A stretch of DNA of 64,000 bases, taken from the NCBI GenBank assembly GCA_015680685.1, contig MNCI01008572.1:238591-302590 (forward strand), read 5' to 3'. A program made the translations under genes and the position numbers. The notes beneath the pieces are model-generated. The model did no database searches, was not told where the DNA came from, and saw only the letters and a program-made list of their open reading frames with translations. Below are positions 33,241 through 45,267 of the stretch, piece by piece. The stretch is from Gnetum montanum (taxonomy: Eukaryota > Streptophyta > Gnetopsida > Gnetales > Gnetaceae). Position 1 is the stretch's first letter; each line of letters begins with the position of its first letter.

Positions 33241-34480
33241 CACTTGTTGTGAAGGTCATTGATGTCAACTATTGGTTTGCACCTATAGAGAAACTTATGT
33301 TAGATGTAGCATAGCTTTAGATAGGAATGGTTGATAAGATTGGCCAATTCATTCTCATCCATTTCTACTATTCTGAAGGCTCCATTGTGAAATATCTTAG
33401 TGATCAAGAAAGGCCCTTTCTAGTTGGTTGAGAACTTGTCTGCATACTCATGAATAGCCTTGAGGACTATGTCTCTTTTCTTGATCTTTCATTTGTTCAT
33501 GTCACGGTGATGCTGTTGTTTTGGCCTCTCTTGGTACCACTTGATATGAGTAAGTGCTTGCACCCATTGGTCTTTCATTGAATCCAAGTTGATGGTATGC
33601 AACTCCTTGTTCTATTCATCATTGATGAGGTTTGATAACATCACTCTGAGCAATGGAACTTGCAATTAAAGAGGTAAAATAGCTTTAGATCCATAAACCA
33701 GGCTATATGGAGTTACACTAGTTGTGGTTCAATAGGTTTTTTGGTAGGCCCAAAGTCCATTAACAAGATGCTCATGCGACTTATGTTTGCTATTATTCAA
33801 CATCTTTTTCAACAACTTTATAGTGGCCTTATTGCTAGCTTCAACTTGTCCATTAGCTTGAGGGTAGCAAGGTAACAGAAAAAATGCTTAATACCTAGGT
33901 CTTAACAAAAGGTTTTTATTTCTTGGCTACTAAATTATGGTTCATTATGTGTGACTATGATCAAAGGTATGCCAAAACGAGCTATTATATTATTGAGTAT
34001 AAATCGATAGACTTGTTAATACATTATGTTTCTTAGGGGAATAACATCAACCCACTTTGTAAAGTTTTTGGTTGCAGTGAGAATGAAGCTATGCCATATA
34101 GAAGACTTAGGAGTTATAGGTTTGATAATGTCAAGTCTCCACTATTGAAATGGTCAAGATATTTACGTAGTATGTAACTCATTTGGTGGCACATATATCA
34201 AGTTACTATGTGATAGATAGATATAAAAATTTTTAACCTTCTGTAGGTAGTCACTTTCCATATGGGGCTAGTAATAGCATAGTTACCTAATTTTAGTGGT
34301 CATGGCTCTAAGTCCTATATGTCCCTCACATACACCCTTGTGAACTTGCTTAAAGACTATGTAGGCTTCAATTTTTCCCAAGCACACTAATAATATGTCA
34401 TTGTAAGACTATCTAAATAGTGCGTTATTTCTTAGGATAACATACTATTTTGATCTTTTACATACAATGCTCTTTTGACA
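33241..34480 (-). pseudogene. Integrase remnant of element E
   Basis: Read on the minus strand this segment is collinear with the integrase of element F (49690-50860), including the region rich in Gly, Lys and Pro near 33400 and the WTS block near 33850. It is heavily interrupted; no open piece exceeds about 70 codons and the catalytic residues cannot all be placed. Integrase would insert the DNA copy in the nucleus. Assignment rests mainly on position after RNase H and on alignment to F. Confidence 0.65.
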
Positions 34481-35020
34481 AGTAGTTAGGCCTTGTGGAG
34501 ATTCATCATGCATTAGGTAGAACTTGATATCATCAAACCATTCCTTTGGAGAAGCGGTACAAATCATGGCTATGAAGTTGTCCTCAATGTTCTACATGAT
34601 GGTAATAGCAAAGTTCATGATTAATGAAGCCAACTTGATAAATACATTAGGCATCACACTAAGGGCTAAGGTCGCAATGGCATCAACTAACGTGTTCTTG
34701 GTTCAGGGTATGTATTGGATAACAACATCTATAAATTATTGCATCAGGCTCTTTTCTAGGTCATAGTAAGGCTACAAATATTTGGCTTTACAAGCATAAA
34801 ATTTAGTTATTTGGTTAACCAAAAGTTTTGAATCACCTTTTATAATTAGGTGCTTGATTCCTTAGTCACCAGCTACCATCATTTCCTTGATCAATCCTTC
34901 ATATTCCACCATGTTGTTGGTACATGAGAACTAAAAATAGTAAGCAAAGAGTTGGATTTCATAAGATAGGATTGTTATGATGGCAATAGCACTAGCCCCA
35001 TGGGTAGTTGAAGCTCCATG
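34481..35020 (-). pseudogene. Archaeal-type second RNase H of element E
   Basis: On the minus strand recognisable blocks are NNMVEYEGLIKE, IKGDSKLLVNQI and IPRTKNTLVDAIATLAL. They correspond to the acidic and DSQLVVNQ motifs of the additional RNase H domain known from the Tat lineage. It follows the connection region and precedes integrase, as expected. Several in-frame stops mean it is not functional. The same domain in F (50865-51440) is better kept. Confidence 0.75.
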
Positions 35021-36660
35021 AAAGTGCATGGTTGCCTAATAACCCTTAGATACCTTATTAACAATGTTGGCATGGTCATTAGGAAATTCAGGGTCAATGG
35101 CTACATGATCTTCTATTGGGAAAGGTGTAAGTTGTGCTGCTATAGCTTGACATTTCATTGAGGCTTGAGATATGTAATGTAGGTCAAACTCCACTATTAT
35201 GGCTTTCCAATGGGCTATGTGACTACTTTCGTAGCTATGAGTTGTTATGGCTCTAAGCACGTTGTCCTTGTAGATGATGTTGACTTGGCTTCTAAAGAGT
35301 TAGTGTCTCCACTTCTTCAATGAGAAGACTAGGGCTAGACAATACTTCTCTACTTTGGTGTTTCAGGTCTCATAAGAAATCAATGCATGTCTTAAGTAGT
35401 ATATTGGTAACTCTACTTCATCATCTTGTTTCTAATAGAGTAGACAGACAATGGACATGTTGGAGATAGCAAGGTAGATGTAAAAAGGTTTATCATTTTG
35501 CAGTGGATGGACTGTGCGTAGTAATGCCAACTCTTACTTGAGGTCTTCAAAGGATTCTTGACATTGAGCTATTCACTCATAGAGAACTCCTTTTTTAAGC
35601 AAGTGTTGCATGAGTTGTAACTTATCCGTAAGCCTAGTGATGAACCTATGATAAATTTTAATCTACCTTGTAGTCCTTGAAGCTCCTTAAGGTTAGTTTG
35701 TACTACTAGGTTGGATATGGCCTTAATCTTGTTGGGATGGATACATATTCCTACCTCAGATAATACAAATCCAAGCATCTTACCACTTTTAACATCAAAG
35801 ACACACTTCTTGGGATTAAGCCTAAGCTCATATTTGAGGCATCATTTAAGTACAAGGTCAACATCATGCACATGGTTGTTGGCCACTTTGGACTTAATGA
35901 CTATATCATCCACATATTCATTAAGTAATCCTAGCATATAATTACTAAAGATATAGGTCATTACTCATTGATACATCACACCTACTTTCTTTCAACCAAA
36001 GGGCATCATGATATAACACAAGATTCTCTAAGGGGTCATGAAGGTCATACAAATTTGATGTTTTGGATTAATCATAACTTTGTTGTATCTTGAGAACCCA
36101 TCCATGAAGGATAACAAGGCATGTGTAGCCATAATATTGATAAGTTGATCAATACTAGGTAAAGGAATATTGTCCTTAATGGTTACCTTCTTCAAGGCTT
36201 AGAAATCAATATAGATACATATACTCCCATTTTTCTTAGGGAGCACCACTATGTTGAACACCAATTTTGTGTAATCAATAGCTCTAATGGAACTATCTTG
36301 GTATACTTTTTTGATTTCATCATGAACTGCTAGGGCCAAATATAGTCTAATATTATGAACTTTTTGCATAATTGGCTTACTACTAGGATCGATTATAATG
36401 TTGTGTTACACTAGGCATGGGTTAAGACTTGGCATATATTCATATAACTAGTCATAAGTACAACCTGGGACTACCATCCATGTTAGGAATACATTGGCTA
36501 GTGTGGCCGTAGTGTTGGTGCATGAGAAAACTACATTTATGATGTCTATAGGTTGACATTATGTTGTAGCATAGGGCCATAGTAGTTGGAACTAGTCATC
36601 TTGGAGTTGAAATTTGTAGTTAAAAGTGGCTTTTGGGGTCTTAGCCCCCAAAGCCATTTT
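35021..36660 (-). pseudogene. Reverse transcriptase and RNase H remnant of element E
   Basis: The coding stretch begins near 36658, overlapping the edge of the plus-strand motif array. Blocks on the minus strand: VLPKKNGSICIYIDF (about 36240), LPSIDQLINIM and FMDGFSRYN (about 36100), and NEYVDDIVIKSK (about 35900), which keeps the catalytic Y-V-D-D. The thumb region 35569-35778 is open for 69 codons. The RNase H connection (35036-35260) has SSHIAHWKAIIVEFDLHYIS, the Tat-type linker. This would copy element RNA. Stops make it inactive although the active-site residues remain. Confidence 0.85.
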
Positions 36661-38180
36661 TGCTAGCATGGTTGGGAATGACCCTAGTGTGGATGGGCTA
36701 TACTTGATATTTTTATGGATAAAATATGATAAAATTATAGTTGTGTCTAGGGTTTTGAGTTTTTATTCTTCTATAGTTGGATTTTGAGGTCATTTGGAGT
36801 GTTAGAGTGTAAGAAAAATTGGTTTGAAACCTCATCCACACTAGTGCCACGTTGGCTAGCGTGAGTCTATCCCCCCCTCCCCCCCTTAGCATGGATGGGT
36901 AAAATATGGTGTTTTTATAATCAAAATTAGACTAAATTGTAGTTGATTGCAAGGTCTTGAGATCCTAGGATTACTAAGTTAGGTTTTAGGCTATTTGGTA
37001 TGTTGTGGGATTGGCAGAATTGGTGAAAAATCTTATCCATGCTAGCTAGCATGGCTTTGGCTCTCCTCAATGTGGGTGCACTTTGGCTTTGAATTTTGGT
37101 GGATTCTAGTGTGGAATCAAACAATTTCTTAAGATCCTAGGATTGATGATGTTGATGATCAGGGTTTGGCCTTAAAATTACCAATTTTAGAGGCTTTTTG
37201 AAGGTTTGTGTGGTCATCCCCCTTTGTACTACATTGGATAGTGTAGTCCTAGTCTAGGTGATGGGGGGATGATATATTTTTTCCATTTTTGACTTAGTTT
37301 CTTGGGTTAGGTAGTCTTTGGAAACCCCAATAGGGTTCTAGAGTCAAGGGGATGAATTTTGAGACCATTTTAGTACATTTAAAGGTTTTCATGAATCATC
37401 CTTGAAGTACCCACACTGGACCCACATTGGCTAGCATAGGTGAGAGCTTCCCTAGCTTGAATATGTTATTTATTGTGATATTCAATTGATTTTTTATCAT
37501 AAGAGACTCTAGGAAGACATCGAGGTCATGATGTATTAATTTAGAGGTTATTTTGGTATTATATGATTATATCCCATCCAACCACACTAAAATCATGCTA
37601 GTTGATGTGGTTGGGGTGCCCCCAGCATGGCTCCACTTAAATTCATGGTTTTTGCCATTATTTATTGGGTTTGAGTTAGTTTTTGAGCTACTAGATGCTT
37701 TTACTAGGGTTTCAAGTGTTATATGGTTATTTCGGAGTTAGATTATGGTTTGGTTGATGCTTGGAAGTTCCATCCCCCTTGAGAAATGTTGGCTAGTGTG
37801 GGTGGACTTTTGGCTAGCATTATTGCCTAAAATAGTATGTTCTATGATGGGTTCATGCTTCTCTCAAGGCTCGGTACTTATCAATATTGATATTCAACTT
37901 CCAAATTTGTCATGGGGTTCTTGGATTTCTGTCTGTTATGGATGGGGTGGTTAGATCTACATTGGATCCATGTTGACTAGTGTGGGTGAGGTGGGTTTTC
38001 AATTCAAAAGTGTATCTTAAGGCTTCAAAGAAGTTAAACCCTAACATAGGTGGGATTTGGGTTATAAAACCGATTTCTTAGAAGGTGCCTAGTGGAACCC
38101 ATTCAAATTTAAATTGTATTTTTGATATTAACTTCCCACCATCCTAGCATGGCTCAAATGTTTTCCCCTTTGCATTATCA
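36661..38180 (+). repeat. Diverged repeat array with GCTAGCATGG motifs (element E)
   Basis: About ten recognisable copies of TTGGCTAGCATGGG-like or CTAGTGTGGATG-like words occur every 100-250 bp, e.g. near 36661, 36853, 37041, 37427, 37618, 37787, 37810, 37973 and 38148. Related words occur in LTR E on the minus strand at 31768-31795. Open frames on the plus strand here (e.g. 37553-37741) are side effects of the repeats. It lies upstream of the antisense gene. Confidence 0.65.
38061..38070 (+). promoter_or_regulatory. Possible TATA box of the antisense gene in E
   Basis: GTTATAAAAC stands about 370 bp upstream of the ATG at 38442 and downstream of the main motif array. The element F counterpart is CTATAAATAG at 53761. 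Assignment is tentative. Confidence 0.35.
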
Positions 38181-38441
38181 ATTCACCATGAGTTTAGTGA
38201 GTGAATTAGGGAAGGGAATTTATGAAGAAGGTGCATAGGTTTAGTGTTGGTTTTAAGTTGTCAAGTTTGCAAAAATATTTTACCAAACTAAATTTCCAAC
38301 AAGAAGCACATAGGTTGAGAGCTCTTGTAGCTATTTTTGCTTCCACTCCACTAGTTCTTAGTGTTGCTTGATTATTCTCCCTCAATGAGTAGCATTGTTA
38401 TCAAGGATTTGTAGAATTTGGAGATTTCTCACTATTGTAAC

Positions 38442-40025
38442 ATGTCAAAGAGGAAGGATGCCACTAGTAAGAACCCTACCCTAGAGAATGTTGATGTGGT
38501 ACCCAAGGGACTCTCACACCTATCACCAACCTTGCTGAGAAAAGGATCTTTCTCCATGACTCCTAGGTACACATCACTATCCATTTTTTACATAAGTTTT
38601 TACAATTTTCTTGCCTAGGGCCTAGGTGTTTTGGCTTATTTCTATTAGCATGTTGCATGAAATTGAATTTTGTAAAACTCCTACAATATATCTAGGCTAG
38701 GTTTATGAGGTTTTAGTGTTTTTTGGTTTTGGAATTGGTCTATGCCAAATTAAAAATTTTGTTCTAATTTGTTCTATGTGCTTTTTACATTTTCCCACCA
38801 AAAAGAAATGTTTTATATTTTTTGTATGAAAATAGCTATGATTTTCTTATTTTTGAAGTTATGATGTTATAGTATGTTTCTTAATGGTTGAAATGGTAAT
38901 TTAACCATTGTATTTTGACCTATCATGAATTTTCTATGAAATTTTCCATAAGCTAGTTCATAGGGGTTTTTAGTTTTTTGGCATGAAATTTATGTCATAT
39001 TTTAATTTTTTAATGTAGAAATGATTAAGAATTTTTAGATTTAGGTTGTGGGTTTATAAATTTTTTTTTACTAGTTCAAACGGCTATGGAATCATTGAAT
39101 TATGGTCTATGGTTGATTTTTTGTAAATTTTTTCTTGGACTTGTGCATTGTGAAATTTTTGATTTTCATGGCTTTATCCTTGGGAAGATGGGCAACATTG
39201 GCACTGAGAAATTTTTTTCTAGAAAATGTCCCAGGTTCATGGGGATTCTTAGAGGTATTATGGATGACTTGGCATTGATTCCATCAATTTTAAATTTGTT
39301 TTTTCATATTTTTCATTGATGATTTATTCTAGTCATTTTCTATAGTTTTGGGATTTGTGCCTAGTTTTGCTACATTTCGTTGAGGTTTTGGTTGTTGTTT
39401 GACTTTTTCCCTGCTTGGGGGTGCAACATTGATGTTGAATTTTGTTGATTTTTTAGTTTCAACTTATCATTTTTTTCATGTGTAAACTACCTTATTTTGG
39501 TTGTAAAAATTGAAAACCCCTTGGTAGTATGGGTAGCGTTGGTGTGGTTTTTCAACCTTTTGTGGCTATGTCAAAGGTTTCTAAGGTTATTTACATGCTA
39601 TATTTTAGTTTTCAATAGTCACTTGAATTTTCCTAAAATTTTTCACTAACCTCCTAGAGTTTTTACTATAGCTAGTTTCATTGTTAACTAGGATTTTTAG
39701 TAAAAATTTTGCCAAATTCAAGTTGGAATTTTGTAACTATTGATTGGGTACAAGCTAGTTTTCGTGGTTTCAATGTTTCTACATACTAAATTTTTAATTT
39801 TTTAATGTATACTTCACCATGTAATGACTATTGTTTGTTGGTGGATCACTTGGTTTTTTTTTATTTTTATGTGCAAACTAGTCATAATTTTGGTTATTAC
39901 CTTTTTTTGGTTCTAACTGTTAAAAAGTGTGAACTTGTGTTATTGTGGTATAGGTACCAAGTGACATTGATGGTCCCAATGGTAATGTTGGAAGTGCTAA
40001 TCAACCCCCTCTAGTAGCCCCTTAG
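38442..40025 (+). pseudogene. Remnant of an intron-containing antisense gene in E
   Basis: Exon 1 (38442-38566) is open and starts MSKRKDATSKN, a basic, possibly nuclear-targeting N-terminus. It ends at CCTAG/GTACAC in phase 2, the same phase as exon 1 of the F gene. The last exon (39954-40025) follows a ttgtggtatag acceptor and encodes VPSDIDGPNGNVGSANQPP and a few more residues to a TAG stop. It resembles the last exon of F (DPNGGAGPSG) and begins in phase 0 like it. The 1387 bp between is T-rich with no recognisable coding exons; because phases 2 and 0 do not match, the middle exons have probably been lost. The gene lies between protease and reverse transcriptase, antisense to both. Confidence 0.55.
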
Positions 40026-40890
40026 TTCCATCATTTGGTTATTGTCTTTGGCTATCTTTGTTGTTTGTTATTGATGATGTTGTTACCATGATGTTGATGT
40101 TGCAGCTAGTATTAGCCTTTGGTTATTGAGAAATGGTTTATTGTTTTATGTGTTTTTAAAACTTTTGTCACATTATGTGACTTTGTTTATTATGTTACAA
40201 ATGTTTTTACTATGATTGTATTTAAATTTTAATTTTGTTTACATGCCTTAATGCTTAATGTTTCACATATTATATACATTTTCATTCTTGTTCATGTTAT
40301 GAGGCTATGTTGGCTAACTTTTGGCTATGTTGGCCACTAGGATGTGAACTAGGTTGTAAACAGTGATAGAGATTTTCTAGTTTTAGGCCATGGCAGGTCA
40401 TACAATTTGCCAGTTTCAGGTCATGGTGGGCCATACAATTGGCCAATTTTAGGCCATGGTGGAGCATACGATTTGCTAATTTTAGGTCATGTGGGCCATA
40501 TGATATGCCACTTTGAGGCCATGGCGAGTCCTAGTAGTTTGAAAAGAAAATCTTTAAATGTTTTTTTTTTATGTTTTAAAATTATATGACTTCTTTAGGT
40601 TTAAAATTTTTTATGGCATTTTTCATATTTTAAGTTCTAAAATAGATAGGGCATAAAGGTAAATGGTAAACAAGAATAAACTTAAGGCTATGTGTAAAGT
40701 AGAGTTAAAACATGGTAAAGAAAATAACATAAAGTGATATGTGTAAATAGGGTTTAAACTAGGTAAACAAAAAGGCTAAAGAGAAAGAAGGCTACATGGT
40801 TATAGATGCAAGGGCAAGAAAATAGGAGACAGATGTCAATTGCATAAGTGTTTTCTAATCTTTGAGAGATTAAGAATGGTGTATGGCCTG
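40026..40890. other. Non-coding stretch with short repeats at the end of the E antisense gene
   Basis: At about 40378-40520 four units of the type TTTTAGGCCATGGCAGGTCA and ATACAATTTGCC repeat every 30-33 bp. They resemble the units around the antisense gene of F (53290-53575 and 58795-59010). From 40630 to 40780 runs an A-rich tract with gtaaa repeats, comparable to the array at 59056-59327. No gene is visible. Confidence 0.6.
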
Positions 40891-41690
40891 AATCACACAA
40901 TTTTGTATTCCCAATTCCCTTTGCTAACCACATTGAAGGGGAGCTTCTCCCATGGTGCATCCATGGTTCCATTGTTGTATGTGTGGGCCCCTTTCACTCT
41001 ATTAAGGCTTTGGACTTCATCATCGATGATAGGAGCTTCTTCTTGAAACTCTAGTTTAAATTCTTATTCTATGTTAATGTTATTGACTACCCAAGGAACT
41101 ACATTGTTACCATGGATGATTATTTCACCTCTCTTAGAAGGAAGGTAAATTTCTTGATGGATGGATGATAAAACAACTCATAACTAAGCTAGCTAAGAAC
41201 TCCCTAGGATGAGGTTAAACCTTGGTGTCTCTTCCACCACCAAGAAATTTGTTGTTATGGGGAATTATTTGCCTACTATGAAATCCATTGAGATTGATCC
41301 TTTAATCATAACCCAAGATTCATTAAAGGATTTAAGAGCAAACGTCAATGTGTGTTGCATGTTTTTTGTCAAACCCCAACATTCAACAATGGTGTCAGGT
41401 ATTATGTTGGTGGTTGCCCCATCATCCATGTGCATCCTATGTACCTTGTATTATTCCACCTTTATTGTTATAAAGAGAGGGACCTTGGTTGCCTTGCCAT
41501 CTTGGGGGTTGGTCTTGTCCTCACTATCATGAAACACTAGTATTATTGACTTTGTTTCTTCCTTGGGTGAAGGTGGTACCATTACTATGTGAATGGACTC
41601 TTCAGTAGTAAGGATGTTCTTGCTAATAGGAATAGAAGTCAAAATATTTACCAAGGCCTCTTGATGAGTAGCTGAGGTCATTACTAGCTT
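40891..41690 (-). pseudogene. Protease region of element E
   Basis: Minus strand. 41451-41681 is open and starts with MTSATHQEALVNILTSIPIS, which parallels the start of the 261-codon F frame. Next come VHRMHMDDGATTNIIP (about 41400-41450), keeping the catalytic Asp with the following Gly, and FNLILGSS with WLA after a stop (about 41215-41245), the ILGR motif. It would cleave the polyprotein. Two or more stops interrupt it. It is followed, going down, by the antisense block instead of reverse transcriptase. Confidence 0.8.
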
Positions 41691-44400
41691 GTACAGGTGA
41701 AGGGATGTGTTCTTTTGTTTTAAAGATTGCTTAACCTATTCCATTGCATTAAGGAAGTCATTGTTATTGGTTGTTTATTTCTGATTTTTTTTTGTTCTTG
41801 ACTTCCTTTATGCACCATAGGATGTGAACTTCATGATTCAGTGGTTGTGTTTTGGCCTCTTTTCCCTTCCCTTGTGGTTTGGGGTCCTCCTGTGGTTGAC
41901 TAGTTGAAGTCGCCTAGGTGTTAGAGCTTATTGGAATAGATGAGATCGGAGTGGGCTTTGGTGGGCCCACCTCTTTCCATTCTTTGGCCCAATTGTTATC
42001 ATTGTTCTTAGGCTTCGGCGTGAGTGTTTTTTGCTAGGGGATTTCTTGTTGTTGTTATTTGATTAGGAAGAAGCAATTGTGTTAGCCACTATGGGAGGAC
42101 ATTGTTTAGTTGTAATAGTGGGATTAGTTGTAGTGGGAGGGGGTATGTTAACCATAAAATATTCATTGGGAAGTGTGGATGATGGTATCCTTACAACAAA
42201 AGGGAACCTTGAACTAGATGGAGTTGAAGGGACCCCTATCATTGTGAGGAGGTATCCAAATAACAAATGGCTCCCATGTAGGTCTAGAGTTGTTGCTGAC
42301 ATTGAATGTTGTTATAGTATATGGATTGTTGTTGGCATTCAATGGGTCCTTGTAGATATGCATGGATTGGTTTTATGGTCTAACTAAATTAGAGACACCA
42401 AGGATCAATTCCCCATTGACTACCATCTTCTACAGGTCATCCTTGAGGGATAAGCAAAAGTTAGTATCATGACCTAGCAATTGATGGTAGTGGTAGAAAT
42501 AGTCAAGTTTAAAGTACTTAGGCATCGGTGGGTCATCCTTGGTTGCAAGAGCGAAATTATTTATAGTTTTTCATAGTTTATCATGACTCTTATGGTAATT
42601 CTTGATCATTTATTTATATTGGATTCTCCCACTTTTTAAAAACTAGTCAAGGAGTTTTGATGATCTTAAAGATAGCCTAGTATACTTTGACTCATCCTTC
42701 TTTTTGAAATTTGGCCTTGTGTTGCCTAACATAGAGGCCCCAGATGTTGATGGTTGATTGTTGTTGCTAGGTGCCTTGGGTTATTTCATTTTGGGCCCCT
42801 ATTTAATTTTAGTTACTTTGACCATAGTGGCCATGGATACATTGTTTTACCTCCCCTTCTCTTTGTCCTTTTGAGTGTGTTCATTCTTATATGCCATGTA
42901 GGTAAGGTCATGACTGGTCTCGATGACATCCTCTATGTTCTTGGTTTTAAAAAATCCTGACTAAGTGATCGCAAGTCTAAATTGTAAAGTTTAGACTTCA
43001 TAAATTCATTAACTACCCCATTGAATATAGTGGGAAGGTGGGTCTCAACTATAGGTTCTGGAATCTCATTGAGAAAAGCATTCCATCATTGGATGAACAT
43101 TTGCATGGGTTCAAGGGTTTCCATCTTGATCTTCATTAGTTTATCAAGAGTTATGTAGGCCTTTAAGTTATATATGAAATAGTTAATGAACTATGATATT
43201 AAATCCTCTAGGTAACGTGCAGTACTAGTCTAAGGCTTTCCTCATAAGAAACTTAGGAAAGATTCACATTATAGTATATGGCAAAGCTTGCAATAACAAA
43301 CACTTAGAGCAAAAATTTATAAGGTGGGCATTGGGATCACACTCATTATTGTATTTGGTGAATTGAGATATGGTGATGCTTGAAGAAAGAGTTGTCTATG
43401 GGATAACAAGATTGATGGGATTAGCCTAATAGAAATTCATGATTTTTATTGTTTGTGTTGTTGAAGCCTTAAGATTTTGTAACTCTTCTGTAAGGTCTTG
43501 GATCATTTGAAATATTTGATCCAAGCCTTAGGACATCCCAATAGGTTGTGGTATCTATACAAATAGTTAGGGTATAAGTTAAGAGGCTTGTGGCCTAGTA
43601 GTGGGCTACGAGATCAAAGGGAGAGGTTGGGTCATTGTGGTCATGGGTGGGCTAAATAACTAAAATGATGTTTATGTTAGTATTTGGGGCAAAAAGAGGA
43701 AAAAAAGTGTATTGACCCTTAGGTCACCTAAGATCCCACTGCAATATCCACTGGCATGTGGAAGGGGTGAGTAGTGGTAAAAACTATTGGTGATGGTCAT
43801 GTAGACTGAGGCTATCTAGAAAAAGGCATAGAGGAAGGTAGGGAGACCATCTATGACACATGTTGTTCTTGGTGAGCCTTTATGATAGGTGCTAGCCTGA
43901 ACATGGTGGGGTACATAGGAGACAAGGGTTAAGGTACCTGTTCCATAGAGGAGATATACAAAGTTGAAGTGGGGATGGCTATTTGGGAGGTTGACTTTCA
44001 GAAGAGGTTCCCTATGAAGTTATTGGGTTTAAGGTCTACCTCAAACTCATTGTGCTCTTTGTATTAGCTTTCCAAACTAAGCTTCTTACTCTATTCATCC
44101 ATCTCAATTAGATGAGTCAATATGTACCCATAAGTATTGTTGGGTGGTATTTTGTCATAAGGGGAAGGTATGTATTCCTTCCCATTTCGATGAATTAGCT
44201 CATATTCAAATTTAGCCTCTACCTCCATTCATGGAATGAGGAGGCCAACTTGGATTTTTGCACAAATGAAGTTATAGTGATCTTCATTTATGACCACAAA
44301 ATCTAAGCTTTGTCCTCTTAGCCTAAGCAAATGTATGCATTTAGCCAGAATAGATTCTTTAGTGTCATAAACCCTCACAACATCTTGGCTAGATGCCATG
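41691..44400 (-). pseudogene. Tat-like gag remnant of element E
   Basis: The frame starts near 44400 on the minus strand (DVVRVYDTKESILAKCIHLL) and continues with EAKFEYELIHRNGKEYIPSP (about 44160-44220), which matches F near 62900. The capsid region (about 42980-43330) parallels F 61600-61990. The zinc-knuckle-like FYHYHQLLGHDTNFCLSLK (about 42440-42490) has His-His-Cys but Tyr in place of the first Cys. A Pro-rich linker leads into protease without a clear stop, so gag and protease were one frame. Many TAG and TAA breaks are present. Confidence 0.8.
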
Positions 44401-45166
44401 TTAGTTAAGTTAAGGGGAAAGATGGTTGATTGGCTGAAAGATATGATTACTAGTTTTAAATTTTATTTAATAAGGTGTATAATTAATGAATTAAGTAAAA
44501 AATTCTAGCAAGTGGAATTGTGTAAAATGCAAAAGGGGTATGACTATAAAATGTTGTAAATTGTATCTACAAAATGTAGTGTTAGCTGCAGTGAAAAGGG
44601 GTACACACTACACTTGAGAAAATGTGGTAGCTTTGTGTTAAAAAGTCCAACTATGCTAGCTTTGCCAACAGGGGCTACATTGGAGGGGGGCAAGAGGGGT
44701 AAGCAATCAACAATTATACCACCCACTTACACTATGTTGGGGTTTCTCCTCTTGGAAAAAAGGATGTGTATATTTGAAATTGGTGAATGCAAAAAATATG
44801 ATTTTTTAAATGCTATGTTGATTTTGGAGAAAGGCCCACACTAGCCTAATTTCATAATAGGAGGGTTTAAGTGGTTGTGGTAGAGAAACACTAGTCCTTA
44901 GAACACGCAAAGGAAATTTTTCATGAAAAGTGATTGTTGGCCTTGGAAAGTACAACAATTGCTATGAAAATTTCATGAAAAATCCAAATCACCTACAACC
45001 TCCACACTAGGTTTTGGTTGTGAGGAAATGGAAGATAACATTGATTTCTTTGGTAGATTTTTGGACAGAAAAATTTAAATAATTTTTTGTAAATACAATG
45101 TTTTAAACTTGCAAAAGCAAATGTTGTTGAAAGGAAAAATAAGATTGAATGTAGAACTTTAATGGA
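44401..45166 (-). other. 5' leader of element E
   Basis: Non-coding sequence between gag and the primer site, about 765 bp. It contains a block near 44640-44700 with gctagctttgcc and ggctacattgg words related to the E motif family. Short frames on the plus strand, such as 44614-44844, have no support. Confidence 0.6.
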
Positions 45167-45185
45167 GGCCCTCCTTGTAATGCTA
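45167..45185 (-). promoter_or_regulatory. Primer binding site of element E
   Basis: The reverse complement reads TAGCATTACAAGGAGGGCC, about 15 of 19 matches to TGGCGCTAGAAGGAGGGCC. The sites of F and G support the same ancestor. Confidence 0.65.
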
Positions 45186-45199
45186 GAAAACCATTGCAT

Positions 45200-45267
45200 G
45201 TAAAAACTTTGGTCACTAGAAAATCAAAAATTGTAGGTGTGGAATAGTTTTAACCTTGGATCCCAGG
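45200..45267 (-). repeat. Inner fragment of the 5' LTR of element E
   Basis: It matches 1469-1540 of the shared G/E LTR (the aggtgtggaa and accttgg blocks). It is cut at 45268 by LTR F. The rest of this LTR should lie beyond the F element, outside the window. Confidence 0.65.

Larger units (their letters stand above)
31549..45267 (-). mobile_element. Element E, Tat/Ogre-like LTR retrotransposon with antisense insert
   Basis: Order on the minus strand: 5' LTR fragment (up to 45267), primer site, gag, protease, a 4.2 kb block with plus-strand features, reverse transcriptase with RNase H, archaeal-type RNase H, integrase, 3' region, polypurine tract and U3 (32265-31549). Double RNase H and the primer type assign it to Tat. 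Its 5' LTR is broken by element F at 45268 and its 3' LTR by the B block at 31549. Confidence 0.8.

Noticed and set aside
37553-37954. Two neighbouring plus-strand frames rich in Trp and Leu, possible membrane protein
   Set aside because: They run through the GCTAGCATGG repeat array and share its periodicity; no start context or conservation.
39086-39319. Additional exon of the E antisense gene (77-codon frame)
   Set aside because: Phe/Leu/Ile-rich sequence in T-rich DNA without similarity to F exons and without convincing splice sites.
42063-42387. Overlapping open frames on both strands with Val/Gly and Ser/Thr-Pro bias
   Set aside because: They fall in the Pro-rich linker of the E gag; only the minus strand has homologous sequence in F.
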